A stretch of DNA of 50,102 bases from an uncultured Flammeovirgaceae bacterium (GCA_937884755.1 CAKZYJ010000315.1:1-50102); one strand, 5' to 3'; numbered from the stretch's first letter, positions 16,263-25,596 are shown. Notes: generated from the letters alone by a model not told the origin. Translations and numbers: made by a program.

Positions 16263-16439
16263 TTACTCTTGGTGTTTATAGCTCCATACTGTCATTGTAT
16301 TGAAAATAATAGCTAGTAGAAGGGTGTAAATGAACTTCCATCGGATATCCATAAAGCCACTGCTCTTGAGCAGTACTTTTCTACCTATAGAAATATAATG
16401 AACGACATGACCAAAAGCAGCAAAGGGTGCATTGATGTA
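16263..16439 (-). other. Possible remnant membrane-protein frame in a 374-bp gap
   Basis: The gap 16098-16471 contains no convincing gene. On the minus strand one frame stays open for 58 codons between a TGA (16440-16442) and TAA (16263-16265). It reads INAPFAAFGHVVHY near its start and a membrane-like segment FIYTLLLAIIFNTMTVW before the end. The only ATG is at 16352, giving 29 codons. It may be the tail of a decayed membrane gene, a small membrane protein, or chance. Confidence 0.25.
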
Positions 16440-16471
16440 TCAGACAAACTAGTAAATGAGAGAAATAGAGA

Positions 16472-17107
16472 CTATAATCCGGGATAATTAGGGTGAGTCT
16501 TTACTCTTCTTATCTGTCGTAGATGCCTATCAACGTGAGTAAAAGCTTGCAGATATTTTTGATGGATATTCGGGCCAAAATTTATGTAGTAAATTCTAAG
16601 ATTACTCGTCTCTCCCTTTATAAATTCAATTGACTCGTTTCGCATCTTCAGGAACCAGGTCAAATTATTCTTTCCCTCATTGTTACCGAGAGGTATAGTA
16701 TAGGTAAATGGTTTTGTAAAGTCTGTTGTCGCCTTTCGTTTTAGACCTTCAGAGTCTTGGCTTATAAAAAGACTGTCAGGAGCATATTTAGTTATTTGTG
16801 GAAGCTCTCCTATCTGAAGGGCAACAGAAATTTCATTTATAAAAATTAGCTCATAAATAGCTAAGTGTTCCACTATTTGATTGATGCTCCAACGATCTGG
16901 ATTCTCCTTAAAATTCCACTGTTCATTCGTCAATCCCGAAGTTTCTTCAGCTAATTCTATCTTCGATCTTATAAGATTATCCAATAGATACTCTCTATCT
17001 TCTTCAGTCCAAACTGGTACGCTAGAAGATTGATCTTCATTTTCCTGCCCTTTACTTAGAATTACCAGGCCAAGTAGCAATATGGATAATGTAAAAGCTG
17101 ACTTCAT
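16472..17107 (-). CDS. Exported DinB-fold protein
   Basis: DinB/YfiT-type four-helix metal proteins carry three histidines, and here His81 (INQIVEHLAIYE), His191 and His195 (THVDRHLRQIRR) occupy those places. The segment LTNEQWNFKENPDRWSINQI is the family's characteristic stretch. Unlike most members, it starts with a signal peptide (residues 1-20, LSKGQ), so it is likely periplasmic. The enzymatic role of most DinB-like proteins is unknown; some are thiol-dependent transferases. Flanking gaps of 374 and 231 bp suggest a stand-alone gene. Codon and AT content look somewhat more AT-rich than neighbours. Confidence 0.8.
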   Translation of the reverse strand: MKSAFTLSILLLGLVILSKGQENEDQSSSVPVWTEEDREYLLDNLIRSKIELAEETSGLTNEQWNFKENPDRWSINQIVEHLAIYELIFINEISVALQIGELPQITKYAPDSLFISQDSEGLKRKATTDFTKPFTYTIPLGNNEGKNNLTWFLKMRNESIEFIKGETSNLRIYYINFGPNIHQKYLQAFTHVDRHLRQIRRVKTHPNYPGL

Positions 17108-17338
17108 TATGATTCCAAGTTTTCTTAATGTAACCTTTCTAGGATGATTCAGAAAATTGTATGGAATGATTTAACATTAATTAACTCCTCTTTACTAAAC
17201 CACTGATAATTCCGTCCGGGGTACGGTAGCTTTTTTTGGAAAGGAGTTAAATGTTAAAGGCATAAAGTTGTCAATGGATTTTACCTGGCGTTGATGGACG
17301 CCACGCAGTAGGTAGCTCGGTCTGAATATCAAAATACT

Positions 17339-18589
17339 CTAGAAAGCCTCGGCAATATTGAGGTAATAGTTATTGGTACGGTTGCCAAATCCCCAATCGG
17401 CTCGGATGTTCAGATTTTCTCGTTTGTCTAATAGAAACCGCAGGCCAAAGCCTACCGAACCCCGCATATTCCTCAGTTGAAAGTCTTTTACCTGATGGGC
17501 AACATCGCCCGCGCCTAAGAAAAGTACACCGCCTAATCGGCCTACTAATTTTGCCCGGTACTCTACCTGAGCAGCAATCAGCTTACGGTCTAGATAGCGT
17601 CCTTCGTAATAGCCCCGCATAATTTCTTCGCTGCCCAATGCTGCCAGTTCATTCAGGGGTGCTCCATCGTAGGTAAAGTGGCTCATAAACTGGAAAGCTA
17701 GCACATCAGAACGATTTCGGAACGGGCGGAAGTAATGGCGTAGATCTATGCGGGTAAGCTGAAATTCCTGAGTACCTCCTAGCACTTTACCGTAGAAGCC
17801 ATGAGTAAGTTCCAGATACCAACCTCGGTAGGCATTAAGCAAATTATCGCGACTGTCGTACACCGCAGCTAACTGGGTTCCTACCGAGGTAGATCCATTA
17901 GAACCAGGATAGTCGTTATTGGCTAATAGTCCATCTGTCTCTAACTCCACGTTGCTAATTCGGTTATAGCGAATACCACCGCCAAGAAATAAGTATCGTG
18001 CAAACACCCGTTTTAGTAAAATGGGTTCAATCAGTACTTGGGTGTAGTTGTATTCCTCTTCATTAGTTCGGGGAGTGTTGCGGCCAATACCGTAATATAA
18101 TTGAGGAAATATCTGATACCGGAGATTCCCCGTCAGCATCCATCGCTCTTGATTAGAGAAAATTTCAAACCCAGAGTAAGCAATGAACTGATTCTCCAGC
18201 GTATAAATGACTGACATCGGCATATTGGATGTCCGGGTCTCATCACCGGAACCTTTCATCTTGAATAGATATTTGGCACCTACCCCTAACCCTACGCTAG
18301 TCTCCGGTGAATAAATAACTACAGGTGATAGTACTATTTTGGCAGGATATAGGCTACTGTCCCGAAGTACATTTCGGCGATTGGGATGAAGTGTGAAAAA
18401 CTCGATTGCATCGTCAATCCACTGGGCTGATACCGGTGTGCTGATCACTAGTATCCAACTGCCGATGAAAAAGCTTAGTAGCCATCGACTAGGGGTAAAT
18501 CTAACTTGCTTAGGAACTCTCCGTATCAAAAACAGAAAATGATAACCTTTCTGATTTAATCTGTTACTAGCTCCACCTTTGATCCCCAT
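17339..18589 (-). CDS. Omp85/BamA-type surface-antigen barrel without POTRA
   Basis: The 416-aa protein has a long basic N-region and a hydrophobic segment (LLSFFIGSWILVISTPVSAQ). The body has strands typical of the bacterial surface antigen (D15) domain: SPETSVGLGVGAKYLF, GNLRYQIFPQLYYGIGRNT, VYDSRDNLLNAYRGWYLEL, and LGSEEIMRGYYEGRYLDR. The last is the conserved Omp85 (V/I)RG(Y/F) region. No POTRA repeats fit in the short N-terminus, so it resembles the small Omp85-like proteins of Bacteroidota rather than BamA. Function is unknown. ATG 18589 is the only Met near the start. Confidence 0.82.
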   Translation of the reverse strand: MGIKGGASNRLNQKGYHFLFLIRRVPKQVRFTPSRWLLSFFIGSWILVISTPVSAQWIDDAIEFFTLHPNRRNVLRDSSLYPAKIVLSPVVIYSPETSVGLGVGAKYLFKMKGSGDETRTSNMPMSVIYTLENQFIAYSGFEIFSNQERWMLTGNLRYQIFPQLYYGIGRNTPRTNEEEYNYTQVLIEPILLKRVFARYLFLGGGIRYNRISNVELETDGLLANNDYPGSNGSTSVGTQLAAVYDSRDNLLNAYRGWYLELTHGFYGKVLGGTQEFQLTRIDLRHYFRPFRNRSDVLAFQFMSHFTYDGAPLNELAALGSEEIMRGYYEGRYLDRKLIAAQVEYRAKLVGRLGGVLFLGAGDVAHQVKDFQLRNMRGSVGFGLRFLLDKRENLNIRADWGFGNRTNNYYLNIAEAF

Positions 18590-18792
18590 TGCTTCTTAAA
18601 AATAAATCTCCAATGATGAGTAAGACTACGGGAATAAAATCAGATAGTTTAACTACTTGATTTATTTTTTCGTTTCATATCCATCTGGAGAAATATTAGT
18701 CACCTTAGTTCCCCAAAATGCATTGTCTACTACTGATAGTAGATAATGTCTCAGAAAGTTTTTAACTAAACTCGGAGCAGATATTGCAGCTG

Positions 18793-19434
18793 TTAGATGA
18801 ATTGAAGCACCTCAATGATCTGCTGAGGCTCAGCCCGGTGGCGGTACTCAGCATCCAGAAAGGCATACTGAACTACTTTTTGCTGATCAATTACATAGGT
18901 AGCCGCCAGCGGAAGTTCATCGCTATCATTTCCATTATATTCTTCCAGGCTGAAGTTCTTCTTGTATAATTCGCTTACTTCGGGCGTGAGTTTAAACACT
19001 AGGCCGTACTTCCGGGCAATTTCACTATTCTGATCGGTGAGTACTTCAAACTCTAATTCGTTTTTCTCTTGAGTGCTAAGCGATTTGTCAGGTAATTCGG
19101 GAGTAAGGGCTAACAGATTGGCTCCTTCGGCCTTAAATGCTGGTAGCGATTGCTGCAATGCCCGCAACGTAATATTACAGTACGGGCACCAACCGCCTCG
19201 GTACCAGGTTAATACCACAGGGCCTTTCTGTAGATACTCTTTCAGGCTTACCGATTGGCCCTGGGCATTGGGTAAGGTAAAGTCGATGGCGGTATCGCCC
19301 TCCTGCCGGGCTTGCTGCAAAATGCCACTATTGATTACCGAATCTATTCCGCGTTGGTAAGCCTCTTTGGTAGTTTGCGGTGCCTTTTGGTTAAAATCAG
19401 CCCTTCGGGCATCTAGTTGAGTTTGTACTGACAT
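18793..19434 (-). CDS. Peroxiredoxin-like AhpC/TSA family protein
   Basis: A thioredoxin-fold protein of 213 aa without signal peptide. The core GDTAIDFTLPNAQGQSVSL precedes WYRGGWCPYC at residues 77-86, giving Cys83 and Cys86 as the redox centre, a Trx-like CxxC in the peroxidatic place. Later segments ELEFEVLTDQNSEIARKYGL are typical for AhpC/TSA. It likely reduces peroxides or organic hydroperoxides. A MarR regulator lies directly upstream on the same strand (110-nt gap), and such pairs are often regulator and target in oxidative-stress responses. Confidence 0.88.
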   Translation of the reverse strand: MSVQTQLDARRADFNQKAPQTTKEAYQRGIDSVINSGILQQARQEGDTAIDFTLPNAQGQSVSLKEYLQKGPVVLTWYRGGWCPYCNITLRALQQSLPAFKAEGANLLALTPELPDKSLSTQEKNELEFEVLTDQNSEIARKYGLVFKLTPEVSELYKKNFSLEEYNGNDSDELPLAATYVIDQQKVVQYAFLDAEYRHRAEPQQIIEVLQFI

Positions 19435-19544
19435 GGGATTAATTGGAAATTGACAGTGGATAATTGAAAGTTGGTAGTGCCACTCTAATTCATAGAGTTC
19501 TTAAAATCAGAAGTTTGAATAATTCTTGCATACCTCTTAATTGA

Positions 19545-20000
19545 TTAAGAATTTCGGCGAAGACGCTCCAGTAGTTTGTTTAAGATCTCCGCCTCCTTCA
19601 GGGATAGGGATTGCATTACTTCATCCAGAATAGGCATTTTATCATCGATCTGGTAAAGTAGGTTTAGTCCCTTTTCGGTGATGGTAACGTCAACCAGCCG
19701 TTTGTCCTTACTACATTCTTCCTTACAAACCAGTCCCTTTTGTTGCAGGCGATCTACCAAGCGCGACGTATCGGACATGCGACCAATCAGCCGCTCGCGT
19801 AATTGTTGAGTGCTAAGTGCCTGAGGATGCTGGCCGCGCAGTACACGCAAAATATTAAACTGCTGCTGAGTGATACCAAAAGGTTTTAGAAACTGAGCTA
19901 GTTCGCCCCTAAGCCAACTACTGGTATGTAGTAAGTTTGCTCTCAGCTTACGCCATTCGCTCGAGAAAGCCGCTTGCTTAATCTGATCTTCAATTCGCAT
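19545..20000 (-). CDS. MarR family transcriptional regulator
   Basis: A winged-helix dimer of 151 aa. Helices with FGITQQQFNILRVLRG precede the recognition region LSTQQLRERLIGRMSDTSRLV and the wing (CSKDKRLVDVTITEKG), all in the MarR order. Cys92 and Cys96 sit at the base of the wing (VCKEECSKDKR), so thiol sensing as in OhrR-type proteins is conceivable but unproven. I placed the start at ATG 20000; the longer frame from 20063 adds 21 residues not seen in MarR proteins. The neighbouring peroxiredoxin is a plausible target. Confidence 0.9.
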   Translation of the reverse strand: MRIEDQIKQAAFSSEWRKLRANLLHTSSWLRGELAQFLKPFGITQQQFNILRVLRGQHPQALSTQQLRERLIGRMSDTSRLVDRLQQKGLVCKEECSKDKRLVDVTITEKGLNLLYQIDDKMPILDEVMQSLSLKEAEILNKLLERLRRNS

Positions 20001-20204
20001 AATAGATGGTAGAGGAGTTATCCGACGAGATTGGCTGTTCTGAAAAGGTAACGACAAATACATAAAATTTAAAGTTTAAACACTGATTTTCTTAAAATGC
20101 ATTTGTTCAGGCGATTTCTATTCCTCGAGTACGACACAGATAACTCAATGTTATAACATTAATCTTACTATTATGAATTTGTTTAAGAGACGACAATGAG
20201 ATTT

Positions 20205-22637
20205 CTATTCCTCCTCAGCCTCAGCAATACGAACAAAAGCACTTTTACGAGGAGCAGGCATTTCGCTATCAATACCGCGTACTGTCTTCCAGATGACTTC
20301 ACTGAATTCATTATCAGGAATGTTATCTTCTTCACTCAAATCAAATCGCTCGGAGCGACGGGACAATTCATTTTCAGCCGTATTCATCTCATCCAGGGCA
20401 ATCTGATTGGGAAGAGCGATGAAGGGCGATGCATCTAGATTTTCAGTAAAGCATTCCCACAGGAAGGTGGCAGCTGCATCGTACTGACTCATCGGGGGTA
20501 AGCCTAAAATTAGCTCCATCGTTCGTAACACCGAAGTGGTAGAGTACATGGTGCTCACTACTTCATTTCGTTTAGTATACGGACTAGCAATGAGTAGAAC
20601 CGAACGGTGGGCATCTACATGGTCCGGGCCATTTTGGGCATCATCTTCTATAATAAAAATAGCTGATTCATTCCAGATTGGGCTGTTAGAAATATGCTCT
20701 ACGAATAAACCAATTGCCAGATCGTTATCAGCTACCATCGCCCGGGGAGTAGGGTAACCGAGTCGGGCACCCGCCGTATGATCATTACCGAAGCGAACTA
20801 CCTGAAACTGAGGCACAGCGTCAACAGCTACCAGTGAATCAAAATCCTCGATCCACTTACGTAGCCGAGTGGTATCCATAATACGAAGATTATAGCCCGG
20901 AAAATCGGCATCAATATTTCCCTCCAGAGATTCTAGTTGAGCTACACCATCGTCTACAAACTCACCGTAGCTACGGTAGCTTACACCCGCTCGCTGACAG
21001 AAATCCCAGATGTAACCCTTGTCCGGGTACGCAATCTCCCGCGAGCCTTCGTAGTCGTAGGTACCACCCCGTCCGCCGTAACTGGTTGGCCAGGTTTTTT
21101 CCACGAAGTCAGTGGCGTAGGCGCCCATTGACCAGTTGTGGCCATCGGCACTCACTTCGGCATCCACGTAAAAATTATCCAGCAGCACAAATTCTTCCGC
21201 TAATTTATGGTGGTTGGGGGTTACTTCCCGCGGAAACAGACAGATAGAGGAGTCACCGTTGCCTTGAGGCAGATCGCCCAGCACCTGGTCGTAGGTACGA
21301 TTCTCTTTGATTACGTAAAATACGTGTTTGATCGGAGACGGATCACCTACTTTTTGGGGAATGGGATTGTTGGCTTCGCCCTCGGGATTCATCTCCAGTT
21401 CTTTGGTGTAGGGTGTGTTTTCGTACACAATCTCCGAATAGGCAGACAGTTCATTTTCTTTCGGCCAGTCAATCACCGACAGCGTTCCCTGCATCAGGCG
21501 GGCAATATACTGGGTTTCGGGAGTGCGGCGCTGGTAAGGATTGGGCCCGTTCGGATTAGGATGCGAAGAAGTCCCCTTCCCGTTAGTCACCATAATCTGA
21601 TTATTCGCTACTCGAGCTGCCGTAGGATACCAACCCGTAGGAATGAAGCCCAGTGATTCGCTTTCGCCGGGTTCGGCCACATCAAACACCGCCAGACAAT
21701 TATTATCAGCGTTAGCGATGAATAGTGTTTCTTCGTCTTCGGAAAGCGTCACACTGTTAGAGGTACTACCAGCCGGAGCATCAGGATATAAGGCGGTAGC
21801 GATAGTTTCTATTACTTGCTGAGTCTCCAGATCAATAACCGAAACTGAGTTAGCGTTGGCATTGGCTACAAATAGATATTTCCCGTCCTGAGTCATCATC
21901 ATATCGTTAGGATGGGTTTCTACTGCGATTGGATTCTGGAACTGCTGGCTCTGCGGATTGAATACCACTACCTGCGCCCCACCCCATAGCGAGATGTAGA
22001 CTAGTTGACGAGCCGGATCGTACAGGCAGGTGTAGGCTTCTGCGGGTAGATTATGTTTACTGAGTATTTCTTTGGTTGCTAAATCGACAATATAGAGAGC
22101 ACTATCTTCTTTAGTTACCGCGTAGAGATGATTAGCCGATTCGTTCAAGTCGATGCCGGCAATGGAAATTTTGTTTGGCCAGGGTTCACCGAAAATGATG
22201 GAATTGGCCAGGCTTAAACGATTGTCTTGAATGGCGTACTGCTTCACCACATTATCGTTCCCCCCCGAAACGTATACCGATTGGTCGTCACCCGCGAAGT
22301 GAATACCGAGCCAGACCGTAGAGATTTCAATACTATCTAACAGTTGATTTTCAACTATATCAAATAAAAAAATCTGCTGAGTGCTCTGTCCGTTATTGGT
22401 AATTGCCATCAGTCGCTGATCGTGAGAAACGGCCATGTTCATCGGAAAATCACCAAGCGGAAACGATTGCCCGGCGGGAGTCAATGACCAGCCGTTGGGT
22501 AGCGTAAGCCGCTGAGCGCTCAAACTATCGCGTAACGAAGTATCTACCAACAGCGATTCATCTTCCTGAACCACCGAAGAGCATTGTAAGAAAAAGAAAG
22601 GAAGGCTAAGGCCAAGAAGGTAACGTAGAGTTGGCAT
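20205..22637 (-). CDS. Beta-propeller/phosphoesterase fusion lipoprotein
   Basis: An N-terminal hydrophobic segment ending FFFLQCSS suggests a lipoprotein (Cys19). Residues about 60-400 form a YVTN/YncE-like beta-propeller with repeated blades (DGKYLFVANANANSVSVIDL, EDEETLFIANADNNCLAVFD). From about 440 a phosphoesterase domain of the alkaline-phosphatase superfamily begins with VFYVIKENRTYDQVLGDLP and continues with SADGHNWSMGAYATDFVEKT. Late IFIIEDDAQNGPDHVDAHRS supplies further metal ligands. The 810-aa combination resembles bifunctional YncE/phosphoesterase proteins of Bacteroidota. The natural phosphoester substrate is unknown. It is divergent from the DUF2279 gene. Confidence 0.88.
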   Translation of the reverse strand: MPTLRYLLGLSLPFFFLQCSSVVQEDESLLVDTSLRDSLSAQRLTLPNGWSLTPAGQSFPLGDFPMNMAVSHDQRLMAITNNGQSTQQIFLFDIVENQLLDSIEISTVWLGIHFAGDDQSVYVSGGNDNVVKQYAIQDNRLSLANSIIFGEPWPNKISIAGIDLNESANHLYAVTKEDSALYIVDLATKEILSKHNLPAEAYTCLYDPARQLVYISLWGGAQVVVFNPQSQQFQNPIAVETHPNDMMMTQDGKYLFVANANANSVSVIDLETQQVIETIATALYPDAPAGSTSNSVTLSEDEETLFIANADNNCLAVFDVAEPGESESLGFIPTGWYPTAARVANNQIMVTNGKGTSSHPNPNGPNPYQRRTPETQYIARLMQGTLSVIDWPKENELSAYSEIVYENTPYTKELEMNPEGEANNPIPQKVGDPSPIKHVFYVIKENRTYDQVLGDLPQGNGDSSICLFPREVTPNHHKLAEEFVLLDNFYVDAEVSADGHNWSMGAYATDFVEKTWPTSYGGRGGTYDYEGSREIAYPDKGYIWDFCQRAGVSYRSYGEFVDDGVAQLESLEGNIDADFPGYNLRIMDTTRLRKWIEDFDSLVAVDAVPQFQVVRFGNDHTAGARLGYPTPRAMVADNDLAIGLFVEHISNSPIWNESAIFIIEDDAQNGPDHVDAHRSVLLIASPYTKRNEVVSTMYSTTSVLRTMELILGLPPMSQYDAAATFLWECFTENLDASPFIALPNQIALDEMNTAENELSRRSERFDLSEEDNIPDNEFSEVIWKTVRGIDSEMPAPRKSAFVRIAEAEEE

Positions 22638-22687
22638 AGGTAGGCTGGTTTATAAGTCGGAAGATAAAGGGTAAATTCCAGACCTAC

Positions 22688-22704
22688 GTTAGCAAATTGT
22701 TAAC
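22688..22704. promoter_or_regulatory. Near-perfect palindrome between divergent genes
   Basis: GTTAGCAA and TTGTTAAC around a central A are inverted repeats with one mismatch, placed between the phosphoesterase gene (minus) and the DUF2279 gene (plus). It could be an operator, but 17-bp AT-rich palindromes also arise by chance. Confidence 0.25.
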
Positions 22705-22751
22705 ATTCGTATTTTAGAGAAATTTTGAGAATAATTTAACGTTCAGTATTT

Positions 22752-23672
22752 ATGAAATTTGAGAAGGTTTCTCGATACTACTGGTCACTGCTAATTTTGC
22801 TGTTGCTCCCCAGTCTAACTTTTTCTCAACCTTCTTCCTATCCCGATACCCTGCACCAAGGCCGCCTTAGAACTGTTATTCTGGCCGAATCGGCCTTTTA
22901 CGTAGCGGGGTTATCCTACTTGCAGTTTGTGTGGTACCGTAACCATGAATCGGTTCCATTTCACTGGTATAATGATAATGCCGGCTGGCTACAGTTAGAT
23001 AAAGCTGGCCATATGTATACGGCCTACTTTCAGAGCAGTGTAGGCTACCACGCTTTGCGCTGGGCGGGAGTATCGCATAAGAAGTCGCTGCTGTACGGAG
23101 GTACTTTAGGGATAGTATTGCAAACTCCTATCGAAATATTTGATGGATTGTACGAAGGCTACGGCTTCTCGTGGGGTGATATGATTGCCAACGCAGCCGG
23201 TTCAGTCCTATTCATAACCCAACAAGCCTGGCTCAACGACCAAGTGGTACGTATGAAATTTTCCTACTCCCCTTCCGACTACGCCCAATACCGACCCTGG
23301 GTGCTCGGCAGCACGCAGGGTGAGCGTTTCTTTCAGGATTATAACGGACATACCTACTGGCTCTCGACCAACCTAAAATCTATTTTTCGCTCATCTTCGT
23401 TGCCAACCTGGCTCAATCTGGCAATAGGCTACAGCGGCAACGGTATGCTGGCCGAATTTCGTAATCCTGAAGTGTCAAGAGGCATTCAAATGCCCGACCT
23501 GATTCGCTACCGGCAGTACTTTTTATCGGTAGATGTTGACATGACCAAACTAAAAATCAATAGCCCTTATATAGGAAGTTTGTTCTGGCTACTCAACTAC
23601 GTTAAGATTCCGGCTCCTACATTAGAATATAATCGAGTAGACGGGCTACGCTTACGGGCTTTGTATTTTTAA
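22752..23672 (+). CDS. DUF2279 / YfiM-like lipid-associated membrane protein
   Basis: A signal peptide (residues 1-25, LTFSQ) is followed by a domain with LQLDKAGHMYTAYFQSSVGY and a helix ending GIVLQTPIEIFDGLYEGYGF, then SWGDMIANAAGSVLF. The DKxGH and (D/E)xxDG..(Y/F)GFSxGD(M/L)xAN patterns are the hallmarks of DUF2279. The C-terminal 130 residues look like envelope beta strands (YWLSTNLKSIF). Function is unknown; an envelope location is inferred. The protein is intact at 306 aa. Confidence 0.8.
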   Translation: MKFEKVSRYYWSLLILLLLPSLTFSQPSSYPDTLHQGRLRTVILAESAFYVAGLSYLQFVWYRNHESVPFHWYNDNAGWLQLDKAGHMYTAYFQSSVGYHALRWAGVSHKKSLLYGGTLGIVLQTPIEIFDGLYEGYGFSWGDMIANAAGSVLFITQQAWLNDQVVRMKFSYSPSDYAQYRPWVLGSTQGERFFQDYNGHTYWLSTNLKSIFRSSSLPTWLNLAIGYSGNGMLAEFRNPEVSRGIQMPDLIRYRQYFLSVDVDMTKLKINSPYIGSLFWLLNYVKIPAPTLEYNRVDGLRLRALYF

Positions 23673-23719
23673 TACAACCTATCGGTTGGGTCAATCTCAA
23701 CTTTATAGCAGTTTTTAGC

Positions 23720-23727
23720 TACCTTTG
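23720..23727 (+). promoter_or_regulatory. Candidate -7 element for the DJ-1-like gene
   Basis: TACCTTTG is a perfect TAnnTTTG match 33 nt before ATG 23761. No well-spaced TTG was found at -33. Confidence 0.4.
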
Positions 23728-23760
23728 AATGGGTTAAATATCATCTCCGCTCAATATATT

Positions 23761-24516
23761 ATGCTACGCAGCCTTGTTCAATACCTGGTTATTCTTTCCT
23801 TGTGTTTTTCCGGAATGCGATGTAATCCTTCCGAATCAGCGAGTGTTAACACCACCCAGGCGGCGGAAAGCTCCGGTCAGTCGTCTGATGTCTACAACGT
23901 GGCGTTTCTGATTATGGAGGGAGTATATAACACCGAACTCACTGCGCCCTACGATATCTTCCAGCATACGATTTTTCGTGAGGGTGTCAAGCCCATGCGG
24001 GTGTTTACGGTGGCTAATACTACAGAGCCCATAACCACCATTGAAGGGATGCGGATACAACCGGATTACGACTACCTAAAAGATGAATTTCCGACCATTG
24101 ACATTCTGGTAGTCCCCAGCGCCGAACACCATCTCGATACCGATCTGGAAGACAAAGCTATGCTTGATTTTGTGCGCGAAACTGCTGAAGACGCTATGTT
24201 CGTAACTTCCCACTGCGATGGGGCCTTTGTGCTGGCTAAAACGGGGATTCTGAACGGCCACGTGTCCACTACCTTCCCGAGTGATATTGATACCTACCGA
24301 AAAATGTTTCCGCAACTGGATGTTCGCGAAGAGGTGCTCTTTGTGCATGATGGTAAGTTCATTACCTCGGCTGGTGGAGCTAAATCCTTTGAGGCGGCAC
24401 TTTATCTCTGTGAGTACCTCTATGGAAAAACTATTGCCGAAGACCTGGCGAAGGGACTAGTCATCGACTGGAATTTGTCTACCGTTCCGCATGTGGTAGT
24501 TCCGTCGGGTTCGTAA
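23761..24516 (+). CDS. Exported DJ-1/PfpI family protein
   Basis: A hydrophobic leader (residues 4-18, then GMRCNPSES) indicates export, possibly as a lipoprotein. The DJ-1/PfpI (class I glutamine amidotransferase-like) core follows: VAFLIMEGVYNTELTAPYDIF, IDILVVPS, and the nucleophile elbow TSHCDGAFVLAKTGILNG with Cys152. This matches the sub-group related to AraC-type regulators' DJ-1 domains but without a DNA-binding part. Reaction unknown; hydratase, protease and sensor roles exist in the family. ATG 23761 was chosen over TTG 23725. It has its own promoter candidate. Confidence 0.85.
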   Translation: MLRSLVQYLVILSLCFSGMRCNPSESASVNTTQAAESSGQSSDVYNVAFLIMEGVYNTELTAPYDIFQHTIFREGVKPMRVFTVANTTEPITTIEGMRIQPDYDYLKDEFPTIDILVVPSAEHHLDTDLEDKAMLDFVRETAEDAMFVTSHCDGAFVLAKTGILNGHVSTTFPSDIDTYRKMFPQLDVREEVLFVHDGKFITSAGGAKSFEAALYLCEYLYGKTIAEDLAKGLVIDWNLSTVPHVVVPSGS

Positions 24517-24635
24517 TCTTGATGAAACCTTTCTAAGAGTGCGGGAAGATTCACTGAAGCCGCATTCAACCTTTTGACTATCAATTATTTATCCATTATC
24601 CATTCTTCCCTATTCATTTTCAACTAGTATTATAT

Positions 24636-24643
24636 TAGTTTTG
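24636..24643 (+). promoter_or_regulatory. Candidate -7 element for fabI
   Basis: TAGTTTTG fits TAnnTTTG and lies 40 nt before the fabI ATG. The -33 region is AT-rich without an obvious TTG. Confidence 0.4.
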
Positions 24644-24682
24644 CCGACCGAAAGCATACTATACTATCAAGATCTATAGATT

Positions 24683-25495
24683 ATGGGTTACAATTTATTA
24701 GCCGGAAAACGAGGTATTATCTTTGGAGCATTAGACGAAAACTCTATCGCATGGAAAGTAGCACTAAAAGCTCGAGAAGAAGGCGCTTCCTTCACGCTGA
24801 CCAATGCACCCGTTGCCTTACGAATGGGTAAGATTAATGAGTTGGCCGAACAGTGCGATGCTAAGGTGATTCCGGCCGATGCCACTTCTTTAGAAGATTT
24901 GGAGAACCTCTTTAAAGAATCTACCGAATTACTGGAAGGTAATCTCGACTTCGTATTGCACTCGATCGGTATGAGTCCGAACGTGCGTAAAGGGCGGGAA
25001 TACGGCAACCTCAACTATGATTGGTTTCTGAAGACATTAGATATTTCCGGACTTTCATTTCATAAGGTGATGCAAGTAGCCGAAAAACTGGATGTGATGA
25101 ACGAGTGGGGCTCTATCGTGGCCCTCACCTACATTGCCGCTCAACGCACCTTCCCCGATTACGGCGATATGGCCCAAGCCAAATCTGTATTGGAATCTAT
25201 CGCCCGTAGCTACGGAGCCCGCTTCGCCCGCCTGAAAAAAGTGAGAGTAAATACTATCTCCCAATCACCAACTAAAACTACGGCTGGTACCGGTATCTCT
25301 GGCTTTGATGTGTTCTACGACTACGCCGATAAAATGTCACCCCTGGGCAATGCTTCAGCCGAAGATTGCGCTAACTACATTGTTTCACTCTTCTCGGATT
25401 TTACCCGCATGGTTACCATGCAGAACTTGATGCACGATGGCGGATTTTCCGCTTCCGGAATCAGTGAAGACATTATTGAGGCCCTGAGTAAATAA
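24683..25495 (+). CDS. fabI: Enoyl-[acyl-carrier-protein] reductase
   Basis: FabI performs the last reduction of each fatty-acid elongation cycle using NADH. It is a short-chain dehydrogenase-fold protein of 270 aa with cofactor site KRGIIFGALDENSIAWKVA. Catalytic residues Tyr150 (ALTYIAAQR), Tyr160 and Lys167 (YGDMAQAK) have the FabI spacing Tyr-x6-Lys. The C-terminal SPLGNASAEDCANYIVSLFSD region also fits. It is the known target of triclosan-type inhibitors. ispE follows 101 nt downstream on the same strand. Confidence 0.96.
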   Translation: MGYNLLAGKRGIIFGALDENSIAWKVALKAREEGASFTLTNAPVALRMGKINELAEQCDAKVIPADATSLEDLENLFKESTELLEGNLDFVLHSIGMSPNVRKGREYGNLNYDWFLKTLDISGLSFHKVMQVAEKLDVMNEWGSIVALTYIAAQRTFPDYGDMAQAKSVLESIARSYGARFARLKKVRVNTISQSPTKTTAGTGISGFDVFYDYADKMSPLGNASAEDCANYIVSLFSDFTRMVTMQNLMHDGGFSASGISEDIIEALSK

Positions 25496-25596
25496 ATATA
25501 CAGAGGCTGAATGCTGTTTAAGGGTGGATGGTAAAAGGTATTAGCTTACCTCCTCCAACCTGGTTTCCGCTTTAGTTATCAGTTTCAAAAATAGTT

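Noticed and set aside
17286-17303. Hairpin TGGCGT/ACGCCA as terminator of the Omp85-like gene
   Set aside because: The stem is perfect, but no T-run follows on the minus strand.
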